Of a stretch of 63,583 bases of DNA, positions 28,981 through 40,384 are shown in pieces. Both the position numbers and the translations under genes were made by a program. Source of the stretch: Moorella mulderi DSM 14980 (GTDB lineage Bacteria > Bacillota > DSM-521 > Neomoorellales > Neomoorellaceae); contig NZ_LTBC01000016.1 in the NCBI RefSeq assembly GCF_001594015.1, positions 1 through 63,583 on the forward strand, given 5' to 3'. The number at the start of each line of letters is the position of its first letter. The stretch's first letter is position 1. Under the pieces are notes generated by a model. That model searched no databases and was not told the DNA's origin. It saw only the letters and a program-made list of their open reading frames with translations.

Positions 28981-29319
28981 CTAGCGCAGCTCGGTAGGGA
29001 CAAAGGCATCAATTACACCGATAACTAGAGCCGCCAGTAAAGCACCCAGGATATTCACGCTTAAGTAGGCGGGGACAATAAATTGAGCCAGATAGATTAC
29101 TATTGCCGCGACGATAAAGCCGACAATGCCGCGACCATGGGGGGAAATCCGTTTGCCAAGGACGGCTTCTGCCAGCCAGCCCAGGATGGCTATAACGACG
29201 GCCGCAATCAGGGCACCGGTGAAACCTGCTACTCTAATGCCGGGAAGGATAAAACCTACCAGCATCAGCACCAGGGCCGAGACAACAAAGCGGACAACGG
29301 CGCCTACCCAATTAGTCAT
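28981..29319 (-). CDS. phage-holin-like 4TM membrane protein (Phage_holin_4_2 type)
   Basis: This 112-residue protein is made of four hydrophobic segments (about 5-25, 30-50, 60-82 and 86-106), with PGI(R)VAGF and LVIGVIDAF in the style of the widespread Phage_holin_4_2/DUF360 family. No phage genes are nearby, so lysis is unlikely and function is unknown. The ATG at 29319 is preferred, eight bases after GGAGG; a GTG three codons upstream is part of the ribosome site. Confidence 0.75.
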   Translation of the reverse strand: MTNWVGAVVRFVVSALVLMLVGFILPGIRVAGFTGALIAAVVIAILGWLAEAVLGKRISPHGRGIVGFIVAAIVIYLAQFIVPAYLSVNILGALLAALVIGVIDAFVPTELR

Positions 29320-29371
29320 ATTTATCACCTCCTTCGGGTTCGCCTATAGCATTGCCCAAAAAGGAGGTAAA

Positions 29372-30127
29372 TTATACTTTTTTCAGGCGGGTGATAGCCG
29401 TGGCCAGGGCGGCAGCGCCAAAACCGTTGTCAATATTAACGACGCCGATGCCGGCAGCACAGCTATTGAGCATGGTCAGCAGGGCGGCCAGCCCGCCGAA
29501 ACTCGCCCCATAACCGATGCTTGTCGGGACGGCAATCACCGGCCGGTCTACCAGGCCGGCCACGACGCTGGCCAGGGCGCCTTCCATGCCCGCGACGACA
29601 ATAATCACATCGGCCCGGCGTACCAGTTCCACCCGCCCCAGCAGGCGGTGGATGCCAGCCACGCCGACATCGTAAATTCTCTCGACCTCATTGCCCATTA
29701 CCGCCGCCGTCACCGCTGCTTCTTCGGCCACGGGCAGGTCGGCCGTCCCGGCGCTTAAAACCGCCACGCGACCGCCGGTAGGCCTGATCTCCCCGGCAGC
29801 CACGACGATGGTCCGGGCCAGTTCGTTAAATTCGGCAGCCGGCAAGCGGGCGGCAACCTCCTGGTATACTTCCCTGGTAGTCCTGGTTACGAGGACCGTT
29901 GAGCCGGCGGCTGCCAGGCGGGAGGCAATGGCCGCCACATGTTCCTTTGTTTTTCCCTGGCCGAAAATAACCTCCGGAAAGCCGTTCCTTAAGGCACGGT
30001 GATGATCGATCTTGGCAAAGCCCAGATCTTCTTCCTTTAAAGTCTTTAAATGCCCCATAACCGTGTCCAGGTCAACCTGTCCGGCTTTATAAGCCTGCAA
30101 AAGATCCTTGAGTTGGGCCTCAGTCAC
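29372..30127 (-). CDS. larB: nickel-pincer cofactor biosynthesis protein LarB
   Basis: This 251-residue LarB has a short N-terminal helical part and a C-terminal PurE/AIR-carboxylase-like domain (VLSAGTADLPVAEEA, then PTSIGYGASFGGLAALLTMLN). LarB carboxylates and hydrolyses nicotinic acid adenine dinucleotide in the first step of NPN cofactor synthesis. larC and larE are not in this window. GTG start at 30127 after GGAGG. Confidence 0.93.
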   Translation of the reverse strand: MTEAQLKDLLQAYKAGQVDLDTVMGHLKTLKEEDLGFAKIDHHRALRNGFPEVIFGQGKTKEHVAAIASRLAAAGSTVLVTRTTREVYQEVAARLPAAEFNELARTIVVAAGEIRPTGGRVAVLSAGTADLPVAEEAAVTAAVMGNEVERIYDVGVAGIHRLLGRVELVRRADVIIVVAGMEGALASVVAGLVDRPVIAVPTSIGYGASFGGLAALLTMLNSCAAGIGVVNIDNGFGAAALATAITRLKKV

Positions 30128-30195
30128 TGCTCAGCCTCCTAACATTGCCCCTCGTGGTCCCTCCCCAGGTCTAAATTATCCCGCGGAGGAATAAA

Positions 30196-31275
30196 ATGGC
30201 TACCAGCAAGGGGGCGGAAAGGTTGCGGATTCACGTTATTACCCGCTGGCAGGCCAGGATCTTTCTATCCCGCCTGGTAAAAGTTCTCGTGGCAGTGGTG
30301 GTTATTTTTTCCCTGGTTACCGGTACCTGGCGTTTGATTAAAGCCGGCCGCCAGCTATCCCTGGGTGTACCCGGTTATTCTGCCTGGTTACCGCTGCCCC
30401 TGCTGGAAGGCATTTTAAGCGAGGGCCTGCCGGCCCTTGCTTTACGCGCGGCCAACAGCCCGCAAGATAATTCCAGCGAAGCCCTGGCAGCTGCCGTCCA
30501 GGTCTTGGCCTCACCCCTGGTAGTTTTCCCCGGTGGTACCGGGGTAACGCGCTTGTTGACTACCGAGGAAGAGTATGAGTTGCCCCAGCCGCTGCCGGAG
30601 GAAAGTGTACCGCCAGCGCCGGCAGAATGGGAGATCGCCAGCGCCCAACCTCCTCTGGTTGCTATATACAACACCCACAATGCGGAATCCTACCAGCCGA
30701 GTGAGGGTCAGGCTAAATTTCCCGGGAAAAACGGCGGGGTCAGCCAGGTGGCGGCGGTCCTGGCCGAAACTTTAAGCAAAGATTACGGCATCCCGGTAGT
30801 ACGCTCAACTACCATCCATGATTATCCCGACTTTACCAGGTCCTATGCCAACTCCGAAAAAACCCTCAAAAGAATGCTGGCGGAAAACCCTTCCGTCCTG
30901 GTGGCCCTGGATATCCACCGTAACGCCGGTCTGCCGGCACCGCCGGTAGTGGAAATTGACAACCAGAAAGTCGCCCAGGTGCTTATTATCGCCGGCAGCA
31001 ATGCCCGCCTGGAACACCCCAACTGGCGCCAGAACGAGGCCTTTGCCCACCGGCTGGCTAAAAAAATGGACGAACTTTATCCCGGTTTATGCCTGGGTGT
31101 CCGGGTCCAGGAAGGCCGCTACAACCAGCACCTCCTTCCCCGGGCCCTGCTCTTAGAAATTGGCAGCGATAATAATACCCTGGAAGAGGCGGAACGCTCC
31201 GCCCGCCTGGTAGCCAGGGTCCTGGCGGGAGTTATCGAAGACCTGCGGCAGGAGAACCCGGCTAAATCCGGTTAA
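30196..31275 (+). CDS. spoIIP: stage II sporulation protein P
   Basis: This 359-residue SpoIIP has an N-terminal membrane anchor (about 22-45) and an amidase domain from about residue 150 (LVAIYNTHNAESYQPS, LDIHRNAG, LLEIGSDNNTLEEA). With SpoIID it degrades septal peptidoglycan during engulfment. ATG at 30196 after GGAGGAATAAA. rpsT follows 52 bases later; the usual neighbour gpr (spore protease) is missing here. Confidence 0.95.
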   Translation: MATSKGAERLRIHVITRWQARIFLSRLVKVLVAVVVIFSLVTGTWRLIKAGRQLSLGVPGYSAWLPLPLLEGILSEGLPALALRAANSPQDNSSEALAAAVQVLASPLVVFPGGTGVTRLLTTEEEYELPQPLPEESVPPAPAEWEIASAQPPLVAIYNTHNAESYQPSEGQAKFPGKNGGVSQVAAVLAETLSKDYGIPVVRSTTIHDYPDFTRSYANSEKTLKRMLAENPSVLVALDIHRNAGLPAPPVVEIDNQKVAQVLIIAGSNARLEHPNWRQNEAFAHRLAKKMDELYPGLCLGVRVQEGRYNQHLLPRALLLEIGSDNNTLEEAERSARLVARVLAGVIEDLRQENPAKSG

Positions 31276-31327
31276 ATGTTGCTTTTACCAGGTTGCCATG
31301 ATAAAATAAGGCGGGAGGTGAGCTGGG

Positions 31328-31591
31328 ATGCCCAACATTAAGTCGGCCATTAAACGTGTAGAGCTGACCCGCATTCGTACCGAGCGCAACAAGGCCGTCA
31401 AATCCCGCGTGAAAACGGCCATCAAAAAATTCCGGACGGCCCTGGAACAGGGCGATAGTGCCGCTGCTGAAAACTTGCGCCAGGCCATTCGCACCATCGA
31501 TAAAGCCGTTACTAAAGGGGTTCTCCACCCGAATACTGCCGCCCGGAAAAAATCAAGGCTGCAGCGCCTGTTTAACAAAACGTCTGCTTAA
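31328..31591 (+). CDS. rpsT: 30S ribosomal protein S20
   Basis: This 87-residue S20 reads MPNIKSAIKRVELT and has the C-terminal KGVLHPNTAARKKSRLQRLFN. ATG at 31328 after GGGAGGTGAG. It is followed by an intrinsic terminator and faces holA, the usual neighbour. Confidence 0.97.
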   Translation: MPNIKSAIKRVELTRIRTERNKAVKSRVKTAIKKFRTALEQGDSAAAENLRQAIRTIDKAVTKGVLHPNTAARKKSRLQRLFNKTSA

Positions 31592-31616
31592 TCCCATGGC
31601 TTAATTTTAGCAACAT

Positions 31617-31643
31617 AACCCCCGGCATTGACAGGGGGTTTTT
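31617..31643 (+). terminator. intrinsic terminator after rpsT
   Basis: AACCCCC pairs with GGGGGTT across a short loop and is followed by T residues. Confidence 0.85.
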
Positions 31644-31652
31644 AATTTACCC

Positions 31653-31683
31653 GGAATTTTCCCCCCTTCATTATGCCATAATA
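31653..31683 (+). promoter_or_regulatory. candidate sigma-G/sigma-F type promoter
   Basis: GGAATT (31653-31658), an 18-base spacer and CATAATA (31677-31683). The -10 resembles the forespore consensus CATACTA, and the -35 shares GAAT with TGAATA. It stands 35 bases before a small gene with a spore-protein-like motif. Confidence 0.4.
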
Positions 31684-31717
31684 AAAACAGGCTTGCAGAA
31701 AGGGGGGACTTTAATTT

Positions 31718-31927
31718 ATGCCGGAAAAACCTGGCACCGCTAAAGAGCGGCCGGAAAAAGAAGCCAACCGGAAGGGCATTGCTGCGGAAGGTACCCCGGG
31801 TACCGCCTATGAATTTGCTACCGAAATTGCGACCCCTGGTACTAGAGCAGCCGGTACCGTTAGGGGTACTGCCGGAGCCGGAGCAGTCCGGGGAAGGGAC
31901 CAGAAGCGACCCGCTGGTGAAGAGTAA
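31718..31927 (+). CDS. small Gly/Ala/Thr-rich protein, possible spore protein
   Basis: This 69-residue gene starts MPEKPGTAKERPEKEANRK and is rich in Gly, Ala, Thr, Arg and Glu. It contains YEFATEIATPG, whose E-(F/I)-A-x-E pattern resembles the germination protease cleavage site of small acid-soluble spore proteins. A ribosome site AAAGGGGGG precedes the ATG. A forespore-like promoter lies upstream and a hairpin (31933-31952) follows. No firm family is recognised; a SASP-like role is inference. Confidence 0.55.
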   Translation: MPEKPGTAKERPEKEANRKGIAAEGTPGTAYEFATEIATPGTRAAGTVRGTAGAGAVRGRDQKRPAGEE

Positions 31928-31932
31928 AGCTG

Positions 31933-31952
31933 GGGGAGCATTAATGCTCCCC
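31933..31952. terminator. hairpin between the small gene and holA
   Basis: GGGGAGCATTAATGCTCCCC is a perfect palindrome. On the plus strand it is followed by TTTAATAAT, so it may terminate the small gene. It overlaps the holA stop codon. Confidence 0.55.
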
Positions 31953-32936
31953 TTTAATAATAGTCCAGATGGCTTTTTCCAACAGGGGGCCGGCTCCACC
32001 CTGCCCGGTCTTGATCCCGGTATCTACCTTTAATAATTCCTCCAGGGCCCGCGCGGCAGCAGGCAGGGAAAAATTGCGGGCCTGGCCAGCCACCTTCTGG
32101 ACGACAAAGGGTTTTACTCCCAGCCTGGCGGCCAGCTCGCGTTTATCCGCCGCCAGGTGGTACTGGTAAATCAGGCGCACCTGGCGGGCCAGCATGGCCA
32201 GGATGCTTAAGGGGGCTTCGCCCCTTTCCAGCAGCCGGCGCAAGGAGTTAATGGCCAGGGTGGCATTGCGGTTCCCCAGGGCGTCTACTAACTGGAAGAT
32301 GGTAGCTTCCGCAGCCGCGGCCGGTACCAGGGCCTCAACATCTGCCGGTGTAATGGTACCCGGCTGCCCGGTATAGGTCATTACTTTATATAACTCATTC
32401 CTGGCCAGGCGCAGGTCTCCCCCGCCGGCCTGGGCCAGGGCCCGGGCAGCCGCCGGGTGTAAATTATAACCCTGCTCCCGGGCCTCCCGCTGTAACCATT
32501 TTTCCAGTTCCGCTGCCTTAAGGGGTAAAAATTCTACCAACCGGCCGGTCTGCTGGATTAGCTTCACTAGCTTCAAGCGTTTATCGATACTGCCATTAAC
32601 TGCCAGTACCAGGCAGGTCGTTGGGGCCGGGTTTTCCAGGTAGGCCAGGAGGTCACCCTCCCCGGCCTTCAATATTTCTGCCGCCGGGTCCTTTACTACC
32701 ACCAGGCGCCTGGGCGCCAGGGCCGGCGGGGTAGCGGCCAGGAGGACTATCTTTCCGGCTGTCATCTCCCGGCCGTCCAATTCCTGGTAATCAAAGGCCG
32801 CCGCTTCCGCCGGGACCAGCTTTTCCTGCAGGGTTTTTAAAGCCCGTTCCAGGAGGTAACTTTCGTTACCATAAAAGAGATATACCGGGGCTATCTTACC
32901 TTGTTCCAGTTCCCTGTCCAGTTCCTGCCAGTCCAA
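31941..32936 (-). CDS. holA: DNA polymerase III delta subunit
   Basis: This HolA of about 331 residues, the clamp-loader delta subunit, has N-terminal PVYLFYGNESYLLERAL and a C-terminal helical collar domain. TTG at 32936, after GGGAGGATTTATCA, is chosen because it gives the family N-terminus; a GTG seven codons upstream is part of the leader. It is convergent with the small gene. Confidence 0.93.
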   Translation of the reverse strand: MDWQELDRELEQGKIAPVYLFYGNESYLLERALKTLQEKLVPAEAAAFDYQELDGREMTAGKIVLLAATPPALAPRRLVVVKDPAAEILKAGEGDLLAYLENPAPTTCLVLAVNGSIDKRLKLVKLIQQTGRLVEFLPLKAAELEKWLQREAREQGYNLHPAAARALAQAGGGDLRLARNELYKVMTYTGQPGTITPADVEALVPAAAAEATIFQLVDALGNRNATLAINSLRRLLERGEAPLSILAMLARQVRLIYQYHLAADKRELAARLGVKPFVVQKVAGQARNFSLPAAARALEELLKVDTGIKTGQGGAGPLLEKAIWTIIKGEH

Positions 32937-33018
32937 ATGATAAATCCTCCCTGGCACGAATCCCTATGAGGGACATGGTTGCTAGGGGCGCTGGCCCCCA
33001 AAAGGTTCTCCCTTCATT

Positions 33019-34317
33019 TTAGCACTTTTCTACCGGCTTGCCCAGGTACTCTCCCACCAGGCGCATGGCACAAAAGTCGCCGCACATAGAACAGGCAACG
33101 GCGGTAGCTTCATTGCGGTTCTGGCGGTACTGCCGCGCCTTTTTGGGATCAATGGCCAGCTCCAGCTGGCGCTCCCAGTCCAGGGCTTTGCGGGCGCGGG
33201 CCATCTCCCGGTCCCATTCCCAGGCCCCGGAGATACCTTTGGCCAGGTCGGCGGCATGGCCGGCAATACGGGCGGCAATTACCCCTTCCCGGACGTCAGC
33301 CAGGGTGGGCAGGCCCAGGTGCTCGGCCGGGGTGACATAGCAGATGAAGTCCGCTCCCGCCGCTGCTGCCAGGGCGCCGCCAATGGCCGCCGTAATATGA
33401 TCGTAGCCCGGGGCGACATCGGTTACCAGGGGGCCGAGGACATAGAAGGGCGCCTCATGGCAGAGCCTTTTCTCCAGCAGGATGTTGGCCTGGACCTGGT
33501 TCAGGGGTACGTGTCCCGGCCCTTCGACCATGGCCTGGACGCCCGCTTCCCGGGCCCGGTCTACCAGTTCACCCAGGATAATTAACTCCTGGATCTGGGC
33601 CCGGTCGGTAGCATCGGCCAGGCAGCCGGGACGGAGGCCGTCGCCCAGGCTCAAGGTGACATCATAACGGCGGGCAATCTCCAGCAGGCGGTCGTACTGG
33701 GCATAGAGGGGATTCTCTTCCCCATGGTGCAGCATCCATCCTGTCAGGAAAGAGCCACCCCGGCTGACAATGTCGGTTAGGCGCCCTTCCCGCCGCAGGC
33801 GGTCTACCACTTCCAGGGTAACGCCGCAGTGGACGGTGATAAAGTCCACCCCGTCTTCGGCCTGCATTTCGATTACTTTAAATAAATCCTCGGCCGTCAT
33901 CTCCACCAGGGCGCCGTATTTTTCCTGGGCCTCCACCGTGGCCTGGTAGATGGGCACCGTGCCGACGGCAACCGGGGAATGGGCAATAATTTGCCGCCGG
34001 CACTCATTAATATCGCCACCGGTGCTTAGATCCATGACGGCATCGGCCCCGGCGTCCAGGGCTTCTCTAAGCTTTTCCAGTTCCGGCTCGATATCCGGGT
34101 AGGCCGTGGAAGTCCCCAGGTTGGCATTGACCTTGGTCCTTAAGCCTTTACCAATGCCGCAGGGTTCCAGGTTGCGGTGATTTTTATTGGCCGGGATCAC
34201 CACCCGGCCGGCAGCCACCGCCGCCATCAGGTCTTCTACCCGGATACCTTCCTTCGCCGCCACCTTTTCCATGGCCCGCGTTACCTGGCCCACCCGGGCC
34301 GCCTCTATTTGCGTCAT
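33019..34317 (-). CDS. thiC: phosphomethylpyrimidine synthase ThiC
   Basis: This 432-residue radical SAM enzyme turns aminoimidazole ribotide into HMP phosphate for thiamine synthesis. The C-terminal cluster motif CSMCGDFC (CX2CX4C type) is present. It is the only gene between the TPP riboswitch and the holA gene, so pyrimidine synthesis is regulated by thiamine pyrophosphate. ATG at 34317 after AAGGGGG. Confidence 0.97.
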   Translation of the reverse strand: MTQIEAARVGQVTRAMEKVAAKEGIRVEDLMAAVAAGRVVIPANKNHRNLEPCGIGKGLRTKVNANLGTSTAYPDIEPELEKLREALDAGADAVMDLSTGGDINECRRQIIAHSPVAVGTVPIYQATVEAQEKYGALVEMTAEDLFKVIEMQAEDGVDFITVHCGVTLEVVDRLRREGRLTDIVSRGGSFLTGWMLHHGEENPLYAQYDRLLEIARRYDVTLSLGDGLRPGCLADATDRAQIQELIILGELVDRAREAGVQAMVEGPGHVPLNQVQANILLEKRLCHEAPFYVLGPLVTDVAPGYDHITAAIGGALAAAAGADFICYVTPAEHLGLPTLADVREGVIAARIAGHAADLAKGISGAWEWDREMARARKALDWERQLELAIDPKKARQYRQNRNEATAVACSMCGDFCAMRLVGEYLGKPVEKC

Positions 34318-34340
34318 TTGCGTTTACCCCCTTCTTTAAT

Positions 34341-34365
34341 AAAAAACACCTGCGGCAAGCAGGTG
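34341..34365 (-). terminator. expression-platform terminator of the TPP riboswitch
   Basis: On the minus strand CACCTGC and GCAGGTG form a stem with a 4-5 base loop, followed by six T, between the aptamer and thiC. Confidence 0.88.
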
Positions 34366-34384
34366 ATCTTGACAAACCTTTGAC

Positions 34385-34478
34385 CCCACTTCCCTACGCT
34401 GGTATGACCCAGATCAGGTTCCAAGGGTTAGTGCACGTTTAGCACCTCTCAGCCCTCACGGGCACCCCCGGGGTGAGT
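34385..34478 (-). promoter_or_regulatory. TPP (THI) riboswitch upstream of thiC
   Basis: On the minus strand the sequence contains GGGGGTGCCC, GGGCTGAGAG and, after a variable arm, ACCCTTGGAACCTGATCTGG: the conserved core of the thiamine pyrophosphate aptamer. Followed by a terminator, it would shut off thiC when TPP is abundant. Confidence 0.95.
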
Positions 34479-34526
34479 ATGCAATTTTCCCCGGCCCTTG
34501 CCGGTGCACCCGGTAGTACAGGTCTT

Positions 34527-34532
34527 ATTATA
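34527..34532 (-). promoter_or_regulatory. -10 box of the thiC promoter
   Basis: A perfect TATAAT on the minus strand about 50 bases upstream of the riboswitch; no good -35 box is visible. Confidence 0.5.
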
Positions 34533-34602
34533 AAATATTCGCCCTTAGTTAACTATTTCCTTCTGACAGGGATGGTTCTTTTTATCAACCAGGTAAATAC
34601 CC

Positions 34603-37038
<2,436 letters not shown>

Positions 37039-37065
37039 CTAAGTGTCATATCCCACGGTACGCAG

Positions 37066-38121
37066 CTAATATGTTATTAGTGGAACACCTGTAGTTTCTG
37101 ACACATTCTTGAGTTCCTGAATAACTTCTTCATCTAGTGGAATCCCTGAGCGCAAACGTTCCTCTCGCGTTTCCATCTCAATTTCACCAGGAACGTATAT
37201 CTTTTCAAAGCCCGGTGCAAGCGGTGAATCCTTCAAGTCTGCTATTAAGGTGTCAAAGCGTATGGCAAATTCTTCAACATCCACAAAGTTATCTATTCTA
37301 AAAGCGAGCAGCCAAACACCACAATTAAGCGGTCGTGTCCAATCGCTGGTCATGGAAGGAATACGGCTACCAAATAGAGCCCCCGTCAAGACACCGGCAA
37401 GAACGTCAATTACCAGAGATAACCCATAACCTTTAGGTCCCCCAAGCGGTAATATAAACCCTTCTAGAGCCTTGTTGGCATCCTGTGTTGGCCTGCCTTC
37501 CTTATCAATCGCCCAGCCAGGGGGTATCGGTTCACCGCGCCGTGCGGCCATGATAATCTTACCGCGCGCAGCGGCACTTGTGGCCATATCAACTACTACG
37601 GAAGGCTGCTTTCCCCCAGGAATGGCGATGGCTATGGGATTTGTTCCCAAACATGCCTTCAGTCCACCCCAGGCCGGCATATGTGCAGAAGCGTTGGCGA
37701 ATACCATGCCTATCATTTGTTCTTTCATGGCCATCATGGCATAATAGCCGGCCATACCTATGTGATTGGTATTGCGTACCCCCGCGATTCCAACACCAGT
37801 TTCTTTTGCTTTTTTTATACACAACTCCATTCCTTTAAACGCCCCTACCTGGCCAAACCCATTATTTCCATCAAGCAACGCCGTACACAGGGTTTCCTTT
37901 ACAATATTAGGCATGGCATCGGCATCCATCAAACCAAGTTTAATACGCTTGATGTAGACAGGCAAGCGCGATATGCCATGAGAGCTTATGCCTCTTAGAT
38001 CGGCTTCCAGCAGTACGTCCGCGACAATTCGCGCTATCTCCTCTTTAGCTCCTACGGCTCTAATAGCCTTAACACAAAATTGGTGAAGTGTTTCAAACTT
38101 GATAGTTATCTGCTTACCCAT
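37066..38121 (-). CDS. malate/L-lactate/sulfolactate-type NAD(P) dehydrogenase
   Basis: This 351-residue member of the YlbC/ComC/AllD family (Ldh_2) has EADLRGISSHGISRLP, NTNHIGMAGYYAM, CLGTNPIAIAIP and PLGGPKGYGLSL. Members oxidise 2-hydroxy acids such as malate, lactate, ureidoglycolate or sulfolactate. ATG at 38121 after GTGGGGAT; the frame extends further upstream. It is the last gene of the AT-richer catabolic cassette, and the same-cluster D-2-hydroxyacid dehydrogenase could act on the opposite stereoisomer. The substrate is not assigned. Confidence 0.88.
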   Translation of the reverse strand: MGKQITIKFETLHQFCVKAIRAVGAKEEIARIVADVLLEADLRGISSHGISRLPVYIKRIKLGLMDADAMPNIVKETLCTALLDGNNGFGQVGAFKGMELCIKKAKETGVGIAGVRNTNHIGMAGYYAMMAMKEQMIGMVFANASAHMPAWGGLKACLGTNPIAIAIPGGKQPSVVVDMATSAAARGKIIMAARRGEPIPPGWAIDKEGRPTQDANKALEGFILPLGGPKGYGLSLVIDVLAGVLTGALFGSRIPSMTSDWTRPLNCGVWLLAFRIDNFVDVEEFAIRFDTLIADLKDSPLAPGFEKIYVPGEIEMETREERLRSGIPLDEEVIQELKNVSETTGVPLITY

Positions 38122-38293
38122 AACGACATATCCCCACTTTCTACAAAACCGGAAAAATAGCTTTTTCCTTTCTAGTAACACCTGCTTTATTTCTTCTGCG
38201 GGTACTTATCTTCTGGACCTTAATCCGCGATAACTCTAAGATAAAATTACTCCAAAAAGCTTTTTACTTGAACCCGATGCCTAAACTACGGCC

Positions 38294-39802
38294 CTACGCG
38301 TCTTCCGATAGTTCACCTGAAGTAGACGTCTGCCTTCTTAAGCTGGTAACAACAATAACCACTAACGCGAGAAGGAATAAGGCTAATGCTATGGGACGAT
38401 TAAAAATAAAGCCCAAATTACCCTGTGCCATCATACATGTTTGGCGGTAGCTATTTTCAGCCATCCCCCCAAGTACAAGTCCAATTACTAACGGAGCAAC
38501 CGGAAATCCCCACTTACGGAGGAAAAAGCCCAATACACCAGCAACCAACATAATCCAAATGTCAAAAATCGAGTTCCTTACGCTGTATACACCTACGAGG
38601 CACAAAACACTTACAATTGGCATAAGAACTTGAGGTCTTACGGTCGCAAGTCTGGCAAGTATACCAACAAAAGGCAGATTAAGTAACAGTAGTATGCAGT
38701 TCGCCAAATACATGCTAGCAATAAAACCCCAGAAAAGGTCAGGAGCTTCTCTGAATAGGAAAGGACCAGGTTCAATATTGTGAATTCTCAAGCCTGCTAA
38801 TAGTACTGCCGAGGGTGCTGTAAAAGCAAGACCTAAACATAACAGAGGAATCAACGAGGCTGTAGCAGCCGCGTTGTTTGCGCTCTCAGGAGCCACCACC
38901 CCCTCAACCGCACCCTTACCGAATTCTTGGGGATTTTTGGACAACCTTTTCTCAAACGCATAGGCTAAAAAGGTTGAGATAGTCGGAGATGGCCCTGGGA
39001 GTAATCCAACAAAAAATCCCAGCAAAGAACCCCTAAACATGGGAGCAATGGAACGCTTAACCTCATCAGACCTAGGGTATAAGTCACGCAATCGGATCTT
39101 TTCCATCACTCCAGGGATATATCGTTCGCTTGCTACAGTTAAAATCTCCGCAATACCGAACAGGCCCATGGCCATTGGTAGGAAATCCACACCCGACAAA
39201 AGACCAGGCAATCCAAAAGTGAAGCGTGCCCCATATCCCATTGGGTCTATTCCTATAGTAGCTATCCACAAACCCAGGGCGGCCATAAGCAAACCTTTCA
39301 GCAGAGAAGTGCCAGTTAAACCAGCTATAACAACAAAAGCAAAGACCATCAGTGCAAAGTACTCGGGAGGTCCAAAGGCCAAAGCGGCCTTCCCCAGAGG
39401 AGCAGCCACCAACTGAAGTCCAATTATACCAAGAGTGCCGGCTATCCAGGACCCTAAAGCTACTAAGGCTAGGGCCGCCCCTGCTCTTCCTTTTTTTGCC
39501 ATCTGATAACCATCAATAGCAGTAACCACGCTAGCCGCTTCTCCCGGAATGTTTACTAGAATCGAGGTCGTTGAACCACCGTACTGAGCACCGAGGTAAA
39601 CGCCAGCCAGCATGATTAGACCAGTCAGGGGATCAGCCATCAAAGTAAAAGGCAACATCAGAGACATCGTCGCCGTAGGACCGAGCCCTGGTAGAACCCC
39701 CACAATAGTACCTAAGAATGCGCCTACAAAACCCGCTAAAATGTTTACCGGAGAAATCGCAACTGCAAACCCATGTAATAGTTGGTGTAGGTCAGACACC
39801 AT
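38294..39802 (-). CDS. tctA: tripartite tricarboxylate transporter, large membrane subunit (TctA family)
   Basis: This 502-residue TctA has about twelve membrane helices, with the signature GVLPGLGPTATMSLMLPFT at the N-terminus and a second copy-like LLPGPSPTISTFLAY. It forms the channel for solute-bound import driven by an ion gradient. ATG at 39802 after GGGAGGGAATTG. It follows TctB by 15 bases. Confidence 0.94.
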   Translation of the reverse strand: MVSDLHQLLHGFAVAISPVNILAGFVGAFLGTIVGVLPGLGPTATMSLMLPFTLMADPLTGLIMLAGVYLGAQYGGSTTSILVNIPGEAASVVTAIDGYQMAKKGRAGAALALVALGSWIAGTLGIIGLQLVAAPLGKAALAFGPPEYFALMVFAFVVIAGLTGTSLLKGLLMAALGLWIATIGIDPMGYGARFTFGLPGLLSGVDFLPMAMGLFGIAEILTVASERYIPGVMEKIRLRDLYPRSDEVKRSIAPMFRGSLLGFFVGLLPGPSPTISTFLAYAFEKRLSKNPQEFGKGAVEGVVAPESANNAAATASLIPLLCLGLAFTAPSAVLLAGLRIHNIEPGPFLFREAPDLFWGFIASMYLANCILLLLNLPFVGILARLATVRPQVLMPIVSVLCLVGVYSVRNSIFDIWIMLVAGVLGFFLRKWGFPVAPLVIGLVLGGMAENSYRQTCMMAQGNLGFIFNRPIALALFLLALVVIVVTSLRRQTSTSGELSEDA

Positions 39803-39817
39803 CAATTCCCTCCCACT

Positions 39818-40276
39818 TCAACCAAGAATACCTCGGGGTAAATCAATGTAGAAGCACACTTCAAACAACACGTAAAAGAATAGGACAACACTCAAGGATA
39901 GTAATATCGGACGCAGCCAACCCTCCAAACCCATAACCTTAAATAAAGCTAGAGCGACCAAAAACGTGACGATAATGTAGCCAAGCCAAGGCATGAAAAC
40001 AAGCCAAGCGACTAGGCTCACTAGCGTTCCAATAAAGCGTTGAACCCCACCCTCCTCAAACATCATTTCTGAGGAAGTTCGTACAAAACCAGTTTTCAAG
40101 TAATCCACTAGCAAAAGAGCACCGAACGCGAAAATAAGCGAACCTGCCAGTAACGGGAAAAGCCCTCCCCCAGGCTGTTGTAGACTCCCAATACCCAGCT
40201 GGTACGACATAAAGGCGATGAGCAGTCCCCAACCGGTGACTCCGAGTGTGAAAATAAATTCAGATTTTCTACCCAT
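39818..40276 (-). CDS. tctB: tripartite tricarboxylate transporter, small membrane subunit (TctB family)
   Basis: A 152-residue protein has four membrane segments (about 8-28, 40-60, 82-115 and 122-140) and QQPGGGLFPLLAG near the N-terminus, typical of TctB. ATG at 40276 after GGGGGGAG. It pairs with TctA downstream. Confidence 0.88.
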   Translation of the reverse strand: MGRKSEFIFTLGVTGWGLLIAFMSYQLGIGSLQQPGGGLFPLLAGSLIFAFGALLLVDYLKTGFVRTSSEMMFEEGGVQRFIGTLVSLVAWLVFMPWLGYIIVTFLVALALFKVMGLEGWLRPILLSLSVVLFFYVLFEVCFYIDLPRGILG

Positions 40277-40384
40277 AGCCGCTCCCCCCAAAAGGTTATA
40301 GAACATGACCCTTCTACATCCCTTCCACATAATCTAAACCCTACACTTCCAAATTTGCGACCAGGCACTATTTCTCACGGTAGT

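Noticed and set aside
28981-29319. Prophage holin
   Set aside because: No lysin or other phage gene is nearby; this family is widespread in non-phage settings.
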